Part shown: positions 27,752 to 35,248 of the stretch, piece by piece | How the letters are laid out: each line of letters begins with the position of its first letter | How positions within the stretch are numbered: position 1 is the stretch's first letter | Assembly: GCF_007341385.1 (NCBI RefSeq) | Contig: NZ_VJYD01000001.1 | Location: forward strand, 434,001 to 498,000 | DNA: 64,000 nucleotides | DNA from: Flavobacterium daemonense | GTDB lineage: Bacteria; Bacteroidota; Bacteroidia; Flavobacteriales; Flavobacteriaceae | Reading direction: 5' to 3' | Translations under genes and position numbers: made by a program | Notes under the pieces: generated by a model | Database searches by the model: none | Told to the model about the DNA's origin: nothing | The model's input: only the letters and a program-made list of their open reading frames with translations

Positions 27752-29488
27752 ATGCAGCTATTTGATTGGATCGTACTTATTGTTACACTTTTATTCATTG
27801 TTGGATATGGTTCTTGGAAAACCAAAGGGAGTAAAAATGTCGAAGATTTCATTTTAGGAAATAACGAAACGCCTTGGTACACTGTAGGGCTTTCTGTAAT
27901 GGCGACTCAGGCTAGTGCTATTACTTTTCTTTCCACACCTGGACAGGCTTATCATGACGGAATGGGTTTTGTGCAATTTTATTTTGGATTGCCAATTGCC
28001 ATGATTGTCATTTGTTTGACATTTATTCCACTTTATCATAAAAATAAAGTTTTTACAGCTTATGAGTTTCTTGAAAAACGCTTTGATGTAAAAACACGTT
28101 CGCTTGCTGCCATTTTATTCTTGGTTCAAAGAGGTCTTGGAACCGGATTAACAATTTATGCTCCGGCGATTATTTTGTCGGCATTACTGGGCTGGAACTT
28201 GACGATTATGAACATCATAATTGGTGTTATGGTAATTATTTACACTTTTTCAGGAGGAACAAAAGCAGTGAACGTAACTCAGAAACAACAAATGTTTGTG
28301 ATTATTTCAGGTATGTTTATTACCTTTTTCTTGATTCTGCATTATTTGCCAAACGATATGACTTTTACAAGCGCCATGCATATTGCAGGTGCAAATGATA
28401 AAATGAATATTGTAGATTTCTCTTTTAATCCCGAAGAAAAATACACATTTTGGAGTGGAATCACGGGCGGATTTTTCTTGGCGCTCTCCTACTTTGGCAC
28501 AGATCAATCACAAGTTGGGCGTTATCTGTCTGGAAAATCAGTTGCTGAGAGTCAGATGGGATTAATCATGAACGGACTTTTGAAAGTACCAATGCAGTTT
28601 TTTATTCTGTTAACTGGAGTAATGGTTTTTGTTTTCTTCCAATTCAATCCGGTGCCGTTAAATTTCAATCCAAATAATAAAATTGTTATTGAAAAATCAG
28701 CTTATAAAGAAGAATATCATGCACTTGAGAAAAAACTTGATAAACTTTCTGAAGATAAAAAAGTGATCAATTTACTTTATATCGATCAGCTGAATCAAGA
28801 TTATGACAATCCTATTTTAAGAAAAGAATTAGTTGCGTTATCAAATAAAGAAAAAGATTTGCGCGACAAAGCAAAAGAAATCATTTCTAAAGCCGACAGC
28901 AACAGCGAAACAAATGATAAAGATTATGTTTTCTTTCACTTCATTCTGCATTATTTGCCAAAAGGACTTATAGGTTTGTTGCTTGCTGTAATTATTTCCG
29001 CAGCAATGTCGTCAACGGCTTCGGGATTAAATGCTTTGGCCTCGACAACGGCTATTGATATTTACAAACGAAATTTAAAAGGCGAAAAATCAGAGAAACA
29101 TTTTTTGATGGCAACGAAGTTTTTTACGCTTTTTTGGGGAATTGTAGCAATTCTTTTTGCGTGTGTAGGAACTTTATTTGAAAACTTGATTCAGCTTGTA
29201 AATATTATTGGTTCTATATTTTACGGAACAGTTTTAGGAATATTTTTAGTTGGATTTTATCTAAAACGCGTTCAGGCAAAGCCAATGTTTTACAGCGCGA
29301 TTATAAGCCAGCTTACTATTTTTATCATTTATTATTTCACGATTTACATTTATCCTAGTGATCAGGAAAAACTTGGATATTTATGGCTGAATTTCATTGG
29401 TGCAAATCTTACGATTGTGTTGTCTTTGTTGTTGCAGTTTTTATTTTTTAGAGGAAAACCAGATACTGATAATGTGATTTTGGAGTAA
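27752..29488 (+). CDS. Sodium:solute symporter (SSS family)
   Basis: This 578-residue transporter has about 13 membrane helices. SSS signatures include VGLSVMATQASAITFLSTPGQAYHDG in the N-terminal helices and AAMSSTASGLNALASTTAIDIYKR in the Na+-site region. Between helices, residues ~308-390 form a hydrophilic, heptad-like Lys/Glu insertion (EEYHALEKKLDKLSEDKK ... KEKDLRDKAKEIISKADS) longer than in classical members. It is in an operon with the PIG-L deacetylase and the 35-residue membrane protein, so it may import the deacetylated product. The substrate is unknown. Confidence 0.9.
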   Translation: MQLFDWIVLIVTLLFIVGYGSWKTKGSKNVEDFILGNNETPWYTVGLSVMATQASAITFLSTPGQAYHDGMGFVQFYFGLPIAMIVICLTFIPLYHKNKVFTAYEFLEKRFDVKTRSLAAILFLVQRGLGTGLTIYAPAIILSALLGWNLTIMNIIIGVMVIIYTFSGGTKAVNVTQKQQMFVIISGMFITFFLILHYLPNDMTFTSAMHIAGANDKMNIVDFSFNPEEKYTFWSGITGGFFLALSYFGTDQSQVGRYLSGKSVAESQMGLIMNGLLKVPMQFFILLTGVMVFVFFQFNPVPLNFNPNNKIVIEKSAYKEEYHALEKKLDKLSEDKKVINLLYIDQLNQDYDNPILRKELVALSNKEKDLRDKAKEIISKADSNSETNDKDYVFFHFILHYLPKGLIGLLLAVIISAAMSSTASGLNALASTTAIDIYKRNLKGEKSEKHFLMATKFFTLFWGIVAILFACVGTLFENLIQLVNIIGSIFYGTVLGIFLVGFYLKRVQAKPMFYSAIISQLTIFIIYYFTIYIYPSDQEKLGYLWLNFIGANLTIVLSLLLQFLFFRGKPDTDNVILE

Positions 29489-29495
29489 TTATATT

Positions 29496-29885
29496 ATGAT
29501 GAAAAAAATGAAACTAAATTTAGATACAATTATCTTATATGTTCAAGACGTAAATGGACTAAAATCTTTTTACAGTTCAGTTTTTGGTTTTGAAATAGTA
29601 GAAGAATATAAAAATGAGTGGGTTCTTTTGAATGCTGGAAACAGTAAAATTGGACTTCATAAAATTGGTGGCCAATATTTAACTAAAATAAAATTGGATC
29701 ATAAATTTGATAATAACACCAAAATAGTTTTTGAAATCAATAATGATATACACGAAGTAAGACAATTATTTTTAGATCAAAACGTCTTGATGAGAGAAGT
29801 GAAAACTTTTGATATTTACGACTACTGGCTTTGTGATGGCGAGGATCCCGAAGGAAATGTTTTTCAATTGAAACAAAAGAAATAA
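29496..29885 (+). CDS. VOC superfamily (glyoxalase-like) protein
   Basis: This 129-residue protein has the beta-alpha-beta-beta-beta pattern of vicinal-oxygen-chelate proteins (IILYVQDVNGLKSFYSSVFGFEIVEEYKNEWVLLNAG ... YWLCDGEDPEGNVFQL). Members include glyoxalase I, dioxygenases and antibiotic-binding proteins. It starts 7 bp after the symporter gene, so it may belong to that operon. The function is not predictable. Confidence 0.8.
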   Translation: MMKKMKLNLDTIILYVQDVNGLKSFYSSVFGFEIVEEYKNEWVLLNAGNSKIGLHKIGGQYLTKIKLDHKFDNNTKIVFEINNDIHEVRQLFLDQNVLMREVKTFDIYDYWLCDGEDPEGNVFQLKQKK

Positions 29886-30102
29886 TATTTGAAAATTAAT
29901 TTTGATGAATTTCTCGCACTAAAAACCGAGATGCCTAACCCTGATGGAAGCGCAGGAATCGGCCTCTAAAAATTATACTTATTTCTTTTACTTTAGCATA
30001 AACACTTATGTATTTCTAAAATTAAAATTTAGGCAAATTTATCGGTTGTGAATTCTAGTTCAAAATCTCTATCTTTGAGATAGCACTTTTAAAAACACCA
30101 TC

Positions 30103-30732
30103 ATGAAAGACCAAAAAAAATATAGCAATAAAACGAAAGCTGCATTTATTTTGTTGATTGTGATGCTGATAATTATTTTAAGCAACTTTAATACGCTTCA
30201 GAATTCTAAAAAAATAAACGAAAATATTAATGCAATTTTCAACGATCGCCTTGTCGTAGCACATTACATTTTTCAATATTCAAAAGAACTTCATTTTATA
30301 AAATCCGAAGCCGAGAAACTCGATTTAAGCGATAATATTAAAAAGGACGAAATTATTCATACACTTGATATTATTCACAACATTGACGACTTGTATGCTA
30401 AAACGGTTTTGACCAATAAAGAAAAAGAGCACTTTGATGCTTTCTTGGCTTCCTGCAAAGAAATCAACACTCAAGTTGAAAACAAAAATTGGAATAAAAT
30501 TGCTTTTTCAAGTGGTGAAGCGCTAAAAACATTGGAATCTTTATCTGAAATTCAGATCAAGGAAGGAAAAGCAAAACTCGCGGCCGCGAATGCAATTTAC
30601 AACGATAACAACAGTCTTGGTCAACTCGAAATTGCGTTGCTGATTGTTTTAGGGGCAATCACTTTTTATCTTTTGATTGTGAAGAAAACCAAAAAGAACA
30701 TCAAAATTCCTGAACCACCGAGTTTGAATTGA
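30103..30732 (+). CDS. Membrane protein with 4-helix-bundle (MCP-like) sensor domain
   Basis: This 209-residue protein has two transmembrane helices (about residues 13-30 and 177-195). They flank a helical periplasmic region (NINAIFNDRLVVAHYIFQYSKELHFIKSEAE ... LSEIQIKEGKAKLAAAN) like the four-helix-bundle ligand domain of chemoreceptors and sensor kinases. No output domain follows, only a short cytoplasmic tail ending IPEPPSLN. It may be a sensor fragment or a partner of another protein. Confidence 0.65.
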   Translation: MKDQKKYSNKTKAAFILLIVMLIIILSNFNTLQNSKKINENINAIFNDRLVVAHYIFQYSKELHFIKSEAEKLDLSDNIKKDEIIHTLDIIHNIDDLYAKTVLTNKEKEHFDAFLASCKEINTQVENKNWNKIAFSSGEALKTLESLSEIQIKEGKAKLAAANAIYNDNNSLGQLEIALLIVLGAITFYLLIVKKTKKNIKIPEPPSLN

Positions 30733-30763
30733 TTTTTTGAATTTCAAAATTTCGGACAATCTT

Positions 30764-30862
30764 GTCATTTCGACGGAGGAGAAATCTCCGCAAGTAACTC
30801 TACAACGAAAACCCAATCTTTATCGAGCTTCTCGTGGAGATTTCTCCTCCATCGAAATGACA
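30764..30862. repeat. Intergenic inverted repeat, GTCATTTCGACG family, copy 2
   Basis: The left arm 30764-30791 (GTCATTTCGACGGAGG...) pairs with the right arm 30834-30862 (...CCTCCATCGAAATGAC) with a few mismatches. It is the same family as 5996-6097; the outer GTCATTTCGA and AGGAGAAATC blocks are shared. Confidence 0.8.
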
Positions 30863-30880
30863 ATAATTCGTAGTATTTAA

Positions 30881-30921
30881 AAAAAAATCCAAATTCCTTT
30901 GCTTAGGAATTTGGATTTTTA
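30881..30921. terminator. Bidirectional terminator
   Basis: A 14-bp stem AAATCCAAATTCCT / AGGAATTTGGATTT with A- and T-tracts on either side lies between the MCP-like gene and the convergent DUF2911 gene. Confidence 0.8.
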
Positions 30922-30942
30922 ATATTTGGAATTTAAAACAAT

Positions 30943-31785
30943 TTATCTGCTCCACTCAGCGATACTGTCTTTATTCATTTTTACGTAATCTTGATTGTTA
31001 GCTGTTTCAGCGGCTGCCAATGAAGCTTTTGCTGTTTCAATTGCACCTTTTTTATCACCTTGTTTTGCCTGAATAATTGATTTCAGTCTTAAGATGAAAT
31101 AAGGTTTCTCTGTTACCATATCCAATGATTTGTCAACATATGTTCTTGCTGTTTCGATATTTCCATTAGATGAAAATAAATATTGAGCAGCTGCATAATA
31201 ATCATTCGATGTTGGTCCAGCCAATGTTTTTTCGATACTTGCCGTGGCTAATTTTGCAGTTGGAACCTCAAATTTAAGTGCTACACGAGAGTTTTCCCAA
31301 GCCATTTCTAAATAAGCAAAATTTTGGTCCAAACCATTGATTCCAATTGTAAACGTTTCAACAGGCGTTGGCAATGCCTCTTCTTTTACAGTAGTTCTCA
31401 ACGCTACATACGAATCGCTCCAGTTTTCTGGCAATCCCCAATTGTCTGTTGACAAGTAGAAAATGATCTCCCAGCTTTCAATTTTAGGAATTGTATAAAT
31501 TGCATATTTTCCTTTTTTCAAAGTTTTTCCGTCAATAACAACATCATCACTAAAGTTGATAATTGTATTTTCATTAGCTCCAGTTCTCCATAATTTGCCA
31601 AACGGAACTAAATTTCCAAAAACGGCACGACCTCTTGCGCCCGGTCTTGAATATGTAACTTCGACATCAGTTAAACCAACTGTCTGTTTGATATAAGCTT
31701 TTGGACTTGCCTGTGGTGTTTTTATCTGTGCTTCTGAAGCAAAAGGCGCTAATAAAATAGCAAATGCAATAAGTATTTTTTTCAT
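30943..31785 (-). CDS. Exported DUF2911 protein
   Basis: This is a 280-residue protein with a signal peptide (starting MKKILIAFAILLAPFASEAQ). The DUF2911 beta-sandwich core is visible: VEVTYSRPGARGRAVFGNLVPFGKLWRTGANENT, KGKYAIYTIP, and a NWGLPENW segment. The C-terminal ~100 residues are helical with TPR-like features (SNGNIETARTYVDKSLDM, KGAIETAKASLAAAE). The MKKILIA start is preferred over an ATG eight codons upstream. DUF2911 proteins are common exported proteins of Bacteroidetes and their function is unknown. Confidence 0.85.
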   Translation of the reverse strand: MKKILIAFAILLAPFASEAQIKTPQASPKAYIKQTVGLTDVEVTYSRPGARGRAVFGNLVPFGKLWRTGANENTIINFSDDVVIDGKTLKKGKYAIYTIPKIESWEIIFYLSTDNWGLPENWSDSYVALRTTVKEEALPTPVETFTIGINGLDQNFAYLEMAWENSRVALKFEVPTAKLATASIEKTLAGPTSNDYYAAAQYLFSSNGNIETARTYVDKSLDMVTEKPYFILRLKSIIQAKQGDKKGAIETAKASLAAAETANNQDYVKMNKDSIAEWSR

Positions 31786-31853
31786 TTTAGGTTTTATTTG
31801 TTTGTTCAAATTTACAAATTCAATTAGGGAACAAATGTTAAATTTAACTTAAT

Positions 31854-32516
31854 TCAGACGGTAATCTGTGATATTTTTTCAGCATTTAATTCATTGAAAT
31901 GACTGATTACCAAATCAGCATCTGATAAATCCTGCAAATTAGAGTGTGCACTTCTATAACCTACACAATAAATTCCGGCCGCTTTTGCCGCTTTGACGCC
32001 ATTTGTGCTGTCTTCAATAATGATACATTCCTCTTTTGGCGCAATTGATAAAGAAGCAGCATGAATAAAAATCGCCGGATTTGGTTTCGATTGCGGAAAG
32101 TCCTCACCACTAACAATATGCGAAAAATATTGATGCAGATTGAATCGTGTAAAAACACGTTCGATTGTAACTTTTGATGCCGAAGATGCCAAAATAATCT
32201 GGATTCCGTTTCCGTATAAATCTTTAATCAAATCTTCAACTCCTTCTAGCAAATACAAATCTTCCTTTGTATCGAAAGCGTCATTAAAAATATTTCTTTT
32301 TCGCTGAATCAAATCTTCAACTTCATGTTCAATTACAGGAAAAAATGCTTTCAGTGACTGGAATGTATTTCGAGTCGAAAATCCCGTAAACGAAGTGTAC
32401 ATTTCCTCAGAAACATCAATATTTAATTCTGAAAATTGCTTGTAATACGCATAACGATGAACGGGTTCTGTGTCGACGATAACACCGTCCATATCAAAAA
32501 TTACTGTTTTAATCAT
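31854..32516 (-). CDS. HAD-superfamily hydrolase, beta-phosphoglucomutase/phosphatase-like
   Basis: This 220-residue HAD subfamily I protein has motif I FDMDGVIVDTEP, a helical cap, motif II ILASSAS, and motif III/IV KPNPAIFIHAASLSIAPKEECIIIEDSTNGVKAAKAAG. This pattern fits beta-phosphoglucomutase or small sugar-phosphate phosphatases. The exact substrate is unknown. Confidence 0.87.
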   Translation of the reverse strand: MIKTVIFDMDGVIVDTEPVHRYAYYKQFSELNIDVSEEMYTSFTGFSTRNTFQSLKAFFPVIEHEVEDLIQRKRNIFNDAFDTKEDLYLLEGVEDLIKDLYGNGIQIILASSASKVTIERVFTRFNLHQYFSHIVSGEDFPQSKPNPAIFIHAASLSIAPKEECIIIEDSTNGVKAAKAAGIYCVGYRSAHSNLQDLSDADLVISHFNELNAEKISQITV

Positions 32517-32522
32517 TTTTTT

Positions 32523-32632
32523 TTAAGGTTCTAAGGTTCTGAGGGACTGAGGTTCTAAGGTTGTTTTAGATTCTAAAGTTCTGAGTGTTTTTTACCTTAG
32601 AACCTTAGTAACTTAGCATCTTAGTACCTTTC
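32523..32632. repeat. AAGGTTCTAAGGTTCTGAGG-type low-complexity intergenic repeat
   Basis: The 117-bp space between the HAD gene and tcdA is filled with degenerate units GGTTCTAAGG, GGTTCTGAGG, CCTTAGAACC and ACTTAGCATC, as direct and inverted copies. It matches the unit family at 17177-17219. No ORF is present. Confidence 0.65.
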
Positions 32633-32633
32633 T

Positions 32634-33350
32634 TTACTCTTTCGAAATCAAATAACGAATCACTGTTTCAGCTGCATGAAGTCCGAATAAACCAGGCATG
32701 TAGCTATTTGTTCCGTAGAAAGATTTTTTGAAATTTTTTCCGTCGGTTAATTTTAAACTTTTTTCATTTTGAATTTCCGAAGAAAAAACAACTTTAAGCT
32801 TATTGATTTTTGCAGCTTTCAATCTCTTGCGAATCGTTTTTGAGAAATAACAGTTTATCGTTTTTGAAATATCTGCCACTTTTACTTTAGATGCCAGCAT
32901 CTTTCCGCCTGCACCCATGCTGCTTATAATTTTAACTCTTTTGCGTTTTGCAGCAATAATCAAATTCAATTTTGGTGTAATACTGTCAATGCAATCCAAA
33001 ACATAGTCAAACTCTGGAGATACAATTTCAAAAGCACGTTCTGGCGATAAAAATTCTTTTACGCGTGTCAATTTCAATTCCGGATTAATATCCATCAAAC
33101 GGTCACCAACAATCGTAATTTTTGGTTCACCAACAGTTGAATGCAAAGCTGGTAACTGTCTGTTAATGTTTGTGATATCAACAACATCGCCGTCAACAAT
33201 TGTCATATTCCCCACGCCTGCACGTGCTAAAAATTCAGCAGCAAACGATCCTACTCCACCTAATCCTACTACTAAAACATTTGCTTTCTGCAAATTTTCT
33301 AATCCTTCTTTTGTAAATAAAAGCTCGGCTCTTTCTGTCCACTCTGCCAT
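32634..33350 (-). CDS. tcdA: tRNA threonylcarbamoyladenosine dehydratase
   Basis: This 238-residue E1-like (ThiF/MoeB/HesA) enzyme cyclises t6A37 of tRNAs to ct6A using ATP. The nucleotide-binding motif is VLVVGLGGVGSFAAEFLARAGVG (residues 25-47). The metal/ATP site follows with DGDVVDITNINRQLPAL, and SSMGAGGKM and DISKT later. The length and the missing catalytic CxxC zinc sites match TcdA rather than ThiF or MoeB. Confidence 0.92.
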   Translation of the reverse strand: MAEWTERAELLFTKEGLENLQKANVLVVGLGGVGSFAAEFLARAGVGNMTIVDGDVVDITNINRQLPALHSTVGEPKITIVGDRLMDINPELKLTRVKEFLSPERAFEIVSPEFDYVLDCIDSITPKLNLIIAAKRKRVKIISSMGAGGKMLASKVKVADISKTINCYFSKTIRKRLKAAKINKLKVVFSSEIQNEKSLKLTDGKNFKKSFYGTNSYMPGLFGLHAAETVIRYLISKE

Positions 33351-33457
33351 ATTATATTTTTTTGTTTTTGTTTTTGTCTTTCTTTTGTTTCAAGTTTCAG
33401 GTTTCAGATTCTATGCTGTTCGTCTATCAAACTGAAAAACTATTCACTAATTACTAA

Positions 33458-34114
33458 TCACTCTTCACCTCTCTCAAATACTCTTTTATAATTACTCGAA
33501 ATAATACTTTGTAATTCTTTTAAATTTAACGCTTTATACCCAGAAGCTAATTCATAAACCTGCTGAATATTTTCTTCCATCGTATCAGTTTCTAGAAAAA
33601 AACGATCATTAGGAATGTTCTGAAAAACAGTTTTTAAATCGGGATTTCTCAATAAATATTTTCCAAAAGAAATATAGAATCCTGCCACAATCAACTGTTC
33701 TGCCAATTGATTATTTTTTGAGTAGCCATGAATAATCATAGGTGCAGAAATTTTTAATTTCTTCTTGATTTCAATAACTTCCTGAAAAGCCGCAACGCAA
33801 TGAATTACCACTGGCTTTTTATATTTTTCGGCCAAAGCCAATTGCTTTTCGAAAACTTCAACCTGCAAGTTTAATGGAATTTCAATTCGTTTGTCTAAAC
33901 CGCATTCGCCAATTGCCAAGCAATTTTGAGTTTGAAGCTTTTCTTCAATGATTTTCAATTCTCCCTCAATTTGATTTTCCTTAATATGCCAAGGATGAAT
34001 TCCGATAGAATAAAATGGGATTGATGCATCAAACTCCAATGGATATTGATTCACCAATTCTAAAATATCTGGTTGGTTCGTAAATTGATGTGTATGAAAA
34101 TTAAAGAATTCCAT
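33458..34114 (-). CDS. TatD-family metal-dependent hydrolase
   Basis: This 218-residue TIM-barrel enzyme has the TatD metal ligands FNFHTHQ (N-terminal HxH), GECGLDKR, VIHCVAAF, and a late ETD motif (LETDTMEE). TatD proteins are 3'-5' exo- or endonucleases acting on DNA or RNA ends. It is shorter than E. coli TatD (260 residues). It starts on the last base of the upstream DUF1684 gene (TAATG), so the two are coupled. Confidence 0.88.
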   Translation of the reverse strand: MEFFNFHTHQFTNQPDILELVNQYPLEFDASIPFYSIGIHPWHIKENQIEGELKIIEEKLQTQNCLAIGECGLDKRIEIPLNLQVEVFEKQLALAEKYKKPVVIHCVAAFQEVIEIKKKLKISAPMIIHGYSKNNQLAEQLIVAGFYISFGKYLLRNPDLKTVFQNIPNDRFFLETDTMEENIQQVYELASGYKALNLKELQSIISSNYKRVFERGEE

Positions 34115-34713
34115 TAATGAAACGTTTTAACTCCTGCTTTGATTTCAACATTCAAATCATTTTCTAAAGGAACAAGCGGACAAGAATACTTGTGATTATA
34201 AGCACAATACGGATTATAAGCTTGATTAAAATCAACGGCAATTGTATTTCCTTTCGGAATTTTCAAATCGATATATCGCCCACCGATATAGCTTTCTTTT
34301 CCACATGTTAAGTCTGAAAAAGGCAAAAATAAATGATCCTTATATTGTTCTTGTTTCGAAAGATCAATACTTCTGTAAACATTCAATTTAAGTGCTTTTC
34401 CTTCTAAAGTAAAAGACAGCGTTCCGTATTTTATATATTTTGGAGTTCTGGTTCCGGTCGTTTTCATTTCGAAAACTTTCTCGTTTTTCGCTTTTTCAAA
34501 TTTTGCAATTACAAAATATTTCCCATTAATCGGATAAAAATCTAAAGATTTAAAGGTCTTCAAATCCTCTTCCATCAACGGACTAGTCTTAGCGTCAGCA
34601 TATTCAGAATTAATCTTCGTCTGGAAATTTGCAACTTCACCGTAACTAAACTTTTTTTGGCTATAGCCAAAACTAAAAATCATCCAGACAATAAGAATAA
34701 TAGCTTTTTTCAT
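34114..34713 (-). CDS. Exported DUF1684 protein
   Basis: This 199-residue protein has an N-terminal signal or anchor (MKKAIILIVWMIFSFGYSQ). The DUF1684 signature appears as PINGKYFVIAKF, LFLPFSDLTCGKESYIGGRYIDL and VDFNQAYNPYCAYNHKYSCPLVP. The family function is unknown. The start at 34713 is preferred to one 21 codons upstream, because a TATTTTTG -7 element (minus strand, 34737-34730) lies between them and would put the upstream ATG outside the transcript. It is translationally coupled to the TatD gene. Confidence 0.85.
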   Translation of the reverse strand: MKKAIILIVWMIFSFGYSQKKFSYGEVANFQTKINSEYADAKTSPLMEEDLKTFKSLDFYPINGKYFVIAKFEKAKNEKVFEMKTTGTRTPKYIKYGTLSFTLEGKALKLNVYRSIDLSKQEQYKDHLFLPFSDLTCGKESYIGGRYIDLKIPKGNTIAVDFNQAYNPYCAYNHKYSCPLVPLENDLNVEIKAGVKTFH

Positions 34714-35172
34714 AGTTAGAAATTTTATGCAAAAATAGTTTAAAAGTAACAAAGCAACAACCGCAATACGTGACAAAGTTTCCTAACTTTGTTGCAAATA
34801 AGACGATTTATAATGCTCAAAACTGCCTTTAACCATTACATCAATAATTTTCGCGGATTTACAAGAGAAATTTGGATACTTGCCATCATCACATTTATCA
34901 ATCGTGCCGGTACAATGGTGCTTCCTTTTTTATCAAAATACTTAAAAGAAGATCTTCATTTCACTTATAATCAAGTAGGTTGGATTATGGTTTCGTTTGG
35001 TTTTGGCTCTATGTTAGGTTCTTGGCTTGGCGGTAAACTTTCAGATAAAATCGGATTCTACAAAATCATGATTTTTAGTTTATTCACCAGTGGAGTTTCG
35101 CTTTTCTTTGTTCAATATATTACTTCTTTCTGGGGACTTTGTATCGCAATGTTTTGCTTAATGACTATTGCC

Positions 35173-35185
35173 GATATGTTCCTGT
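35173..35185. other. Probable left attachment site junction (attL)
   Basis: The host protein sequence breaks after IADMF, where related transporters continue into RPAMF or similar. This puts the crossover near GATATGTTCC at 35173-35182. Large serine integrases leave a hybrid site with a 2-bp core and no long direct repeat, so the core base pair cannot be fixed from one end alone. Confidence 0.6.
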
Positions 35186-35218
35186 CTGTAATGAAACAAT
35201 CATATTACTTTTTTTATT

Positions 35219-35239
35219 TATATTTGCTTAACCTTAAGC
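35219..35239 (+). promoter_or_regulatory. Candidate integrase promoter and palindrome
   Basis: TATATTTG at 35219-35226 matches the -7 consensus 22 bp before the integrase ATG. It runs directly into the inverted repeat GCTTAA-CC-TTAAGC (35226-35239), which would cover the start site. No good -33 box is seen. The palindrome could be an operator or part of the attachment-site arm bound by the integrase. Confidence 0.45.
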
Positions 35240-35248
35240 ATATAACAA

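Noticed and set aside
5996..30862. The GTCATTTCGACG inverted repeats as possible CRISPR or transposon ends
   Set aside because: There are only two diverged copies, no spacers, no transposase and no target duplication. They are better explained as dispersed intergenic elements.
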